Part shown: positions 62,230 to 64,000 of the stretch, one piece after another
Numbering within the stretch: position 1 is the stretch's first letter
Layout of the letters: each line of letters opens with the position of its first letter
Made by a program: the position numbers and the translations under genes
NCBI RefSeq assembly: GCF_030463565.1
Contig: NC_134653.1
Coordinates: 28,767,150-28,831,149 of the forward strand
Source: Pelecanus crispus
Taxonomy: Eukaryota > Chordata > Aves > Pelecaniformes > Pelecanidae
Length of the DNA: 64,000 bases
Reading direction: 5' to 3'
Notes under the pieces: model-generated
Database searches by the model: none
What the model was told of the DNA's origin: nothing
What the model saw: only the letters and a program-made list of their open reading frames with translations

Positions 62230-62251
62230 GGGGGGGGGGGGGGGGGGGGGG
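62230..62251 (+). repeat. G22 tract inside LTR
   Basis: A run of 22 G within the long LTR, with a length likely to be unreliable. Confidence 0.85.
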
Positions 62252-62505
62252 AGCAGGTATTTTAAGATTTGGTTTAATTTCTCGTTACTCTTCTCTGTTT
62301 TGATTGGTAACAAATTAAACCGATTTTCCCCAAGTCAAGTCTGTTTTGCCTGTAATGGTAATTGCTGAGTGATCTGTCCCTGTCCTTATCTCAATCCACG
62401 AGCTTTTTGTTATATTTTCTCTCCTCTGTCCAGTTGGGAAGAGGAGTGATAGAACAGCTTTGGTGGGCACTTGGCATCCAGCCAGGGTCAACCCACCACC
62501 ATATG

Positions 62506-64000
62506 TGTGCCTGTATGAGTACCACTGTTTGATGTGGTATACTGTGAAGAATTTCTGGTGTTACGGTCCTAAATTCTATGTCGGATTTCACAAGCTTAGT
62601 ATTTGAGCAGCAGTGTTGTGTCCAAGTCTTCTGGTCAGTATTAGTCAAGACATTTACAAGTATGTAAACTAATAGCTGTAGACAATGTTGTCTAAGATGC
62701 TGTTCTATTTAATTATATTTGTATATGGGATGACTTAAATATTTAAAGGTTTTAATATCTTGCCCATTCACACCTGCATATTAAGCAAACCAAAAGTAGT
62801 TTTGGTTAATACATAGTGACTGCTAATCAGAGATCTGTGTTTAAATTTAAGCTTTCAATTCTCCAGGCCCAGAGATGTATCTGAAGCCAGCCATCCAGTG
62901 TTGCTGAGAAAAAGAAATGCTTGAGAACCAGCAGTTATAAAAACAAATTCTGAGGAAGGTTTAATGCTAGCAGTGTTAGCAGGAGTCAGGATAAAGTAAA
63001 AATAGGAAAGATAGTTCATGCAGTGCAGTTCTTTTGGAAACACATTAGTGACCAGCAAATTACTTTTGCTCTATAGATGATCTTTTCAATGTTTTCTGAA
63101 ATTAGTTGATTTAGCATTGAGGCAGGGTTCTTACTCAAATAACAAAACTTTAAATTATTTCCTATTCTGAGAAAGACTGCATTGCAATTTAGACACAATG
63201 CTAAACACCAAACCATTCAGCCTGATGAACAATAAGTTGGGATTAATTGATCTTTGGGACCTATCCAGAAAAGGATTTGAGTGTCTGGCTGGAGCTTTTC
63301 ACACTATGCTCAATGGGTGTGGACAGTTCTGCTCTGTAATGACAAAGCAGGGAAGTGGCAGAAGTGTTCTGTCTCCTCTAGCTCCTACAACCACGTGTAT
63401 TTAAAAAGATAAAGACAACAGTTTAAAATGCTAATCTGTTCAGCTCAACTATGAGTTGAGCTATTGACCTCAGCAAAACATTCTCAGACTTCCTTGTTGT
63501 TTCAGTGGAAGTGGTTCAGTAGGACATAACATGACCCAAAGCCAGTCTAATGCTTTTTTCAACCCTTGTGTCCAAGACAACAACAATCTCTTATCTTGAA
63601 GGCATTTCTGCCTGTTTGATTATTTCTTTTTTTTTTTTTTTTTTGGTAGGGATGCACTCCTACCAGTATAACTTGTGCATTTCACTTACATAATAATAAC
63701 ATTTATGTCTAATATGCTAGATGGATTTTTGGTTCTTTGTTACGATTTTTGTAATGTAATCACCTACTTAATAAGCCTCTGTTTTGAAAGTGAACTAGCA
63801 AGTAAAGAAGCTGCTCTTATCCTTCCTGTTATACTGTTTTCCATTGCAACTTTCTCTCCACGTTATTCAGGAGCCTATTTTAATTCTTGCAAAGCCTGCA
63901 AAGGCAGAGTGCTGTATGTGTGTATGTAGCTCTAAGGAAAGAAACTTGAAGGGAAGACGGGCCAAAAGATGGGGTAATGTAGGAAAATGAGGCACACAAC
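62506..64000 (+). other. PPM1F: PPM1F intron 2 continuing past the edge
   Basis: No phosphatase exon is recognised. A T18 run lies at 63627-63644. The frames at 63198-63404 and 63675-63929 have no match to PPM1F. Confidence 0.6.

Larger units (their letters stand above)
61486..62501 (+). mobile_element. Long LTR (about 1 kb) with internal repeats
   Basis: It starts TGTATTGGGTTTGCATGGC and ends near ggtcaacccaccacca, a type I recognise from bird genomes. If the end is 62501, tatg flanks both sides (61482-61485 and 62502-62505) as a 4-bp duplication. If it is one base earlier, the flanks gtatg/atatg differ at one base. It holds a minisatellite (61815-62080) and a G22 run. There are no retroviral genes, so it is a solo LTR. 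It lies in the same direction as PPM1F. Overlapping frames on the minus strand (166, 170 and 103 codons) come from the minisatellite. Confidence 0.8.

Noticed and set aside
59878-62501. One provirus with the two LTRs as its ends
   Set aside because: The LTRs belong to different families with different ends and lengths, each has its own flanking duplication, and the 1 kb between them has no retroviral genes or primer-binding site.

Overview
The window is nuclear DNA from a bird. It has split genes with GT-AG introns, a CR1 LINE fragment oriented with its 3' end on the minus strand, two more short CR1 tails, and two long-terminal-repeat insertions of types I recognise as common in neoavian genomes. 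I see no bacterial or organellar features. The species cannot be named from the sequence, but the LTR families argue for Neoaves rather than chicken.

Left part (1 to about 24,700): about 25 kb without any gene I can support. It holds old repeats, homopolymer tracts, an X-box-like palindrome near 3.8 kb and a CR1 copy at 22 kb. Two CpG islands follow (about 24.76-25.58 kb and 26.74-27.56 kb). Each carries a strong CTCF-like motif, and the two motifs point away from each other, so this may be a domain border between the gene-poor flank and the genes to the right.

Centre (27.6-41.8 kb, plus strand): a complete, intact TOP3B gene (DNA/RNA topoisomerase III beta). I placed all 17 coding exons to the base. 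They join in frame to 862 codons plus stop, equal to the human protein as I know it, with the Toprim acidic residues, the catalytic Tyr336, the C-terminal cysteine pairs and the RGG-type tail all in place. A 10-codon upstream ORF in good Kozak context precedes the start, and the poly(A) signal lies only 17 bases after the stop codon.

Right part (46.8 kb to the edge, plus strand): a CpG-island promoter and the first two coding exons of PPM1F (a PP2C-family phosphatase, POPX2). The gene runs off the right edge before its catalytic domain. Exon 2 has a tandem NAGNAG acceptor. Intron 1 holds a 19-bp-stem hairpin at 53.3 kb. Intron 2 holds two LTRs in the sense direction: a solo LTR with a perfect 5-bp target duplication, and a 1-kb LTR with an internal minisatellite. 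TOP3B followed by PPM1F in the same direction is the order known from human 22q11.
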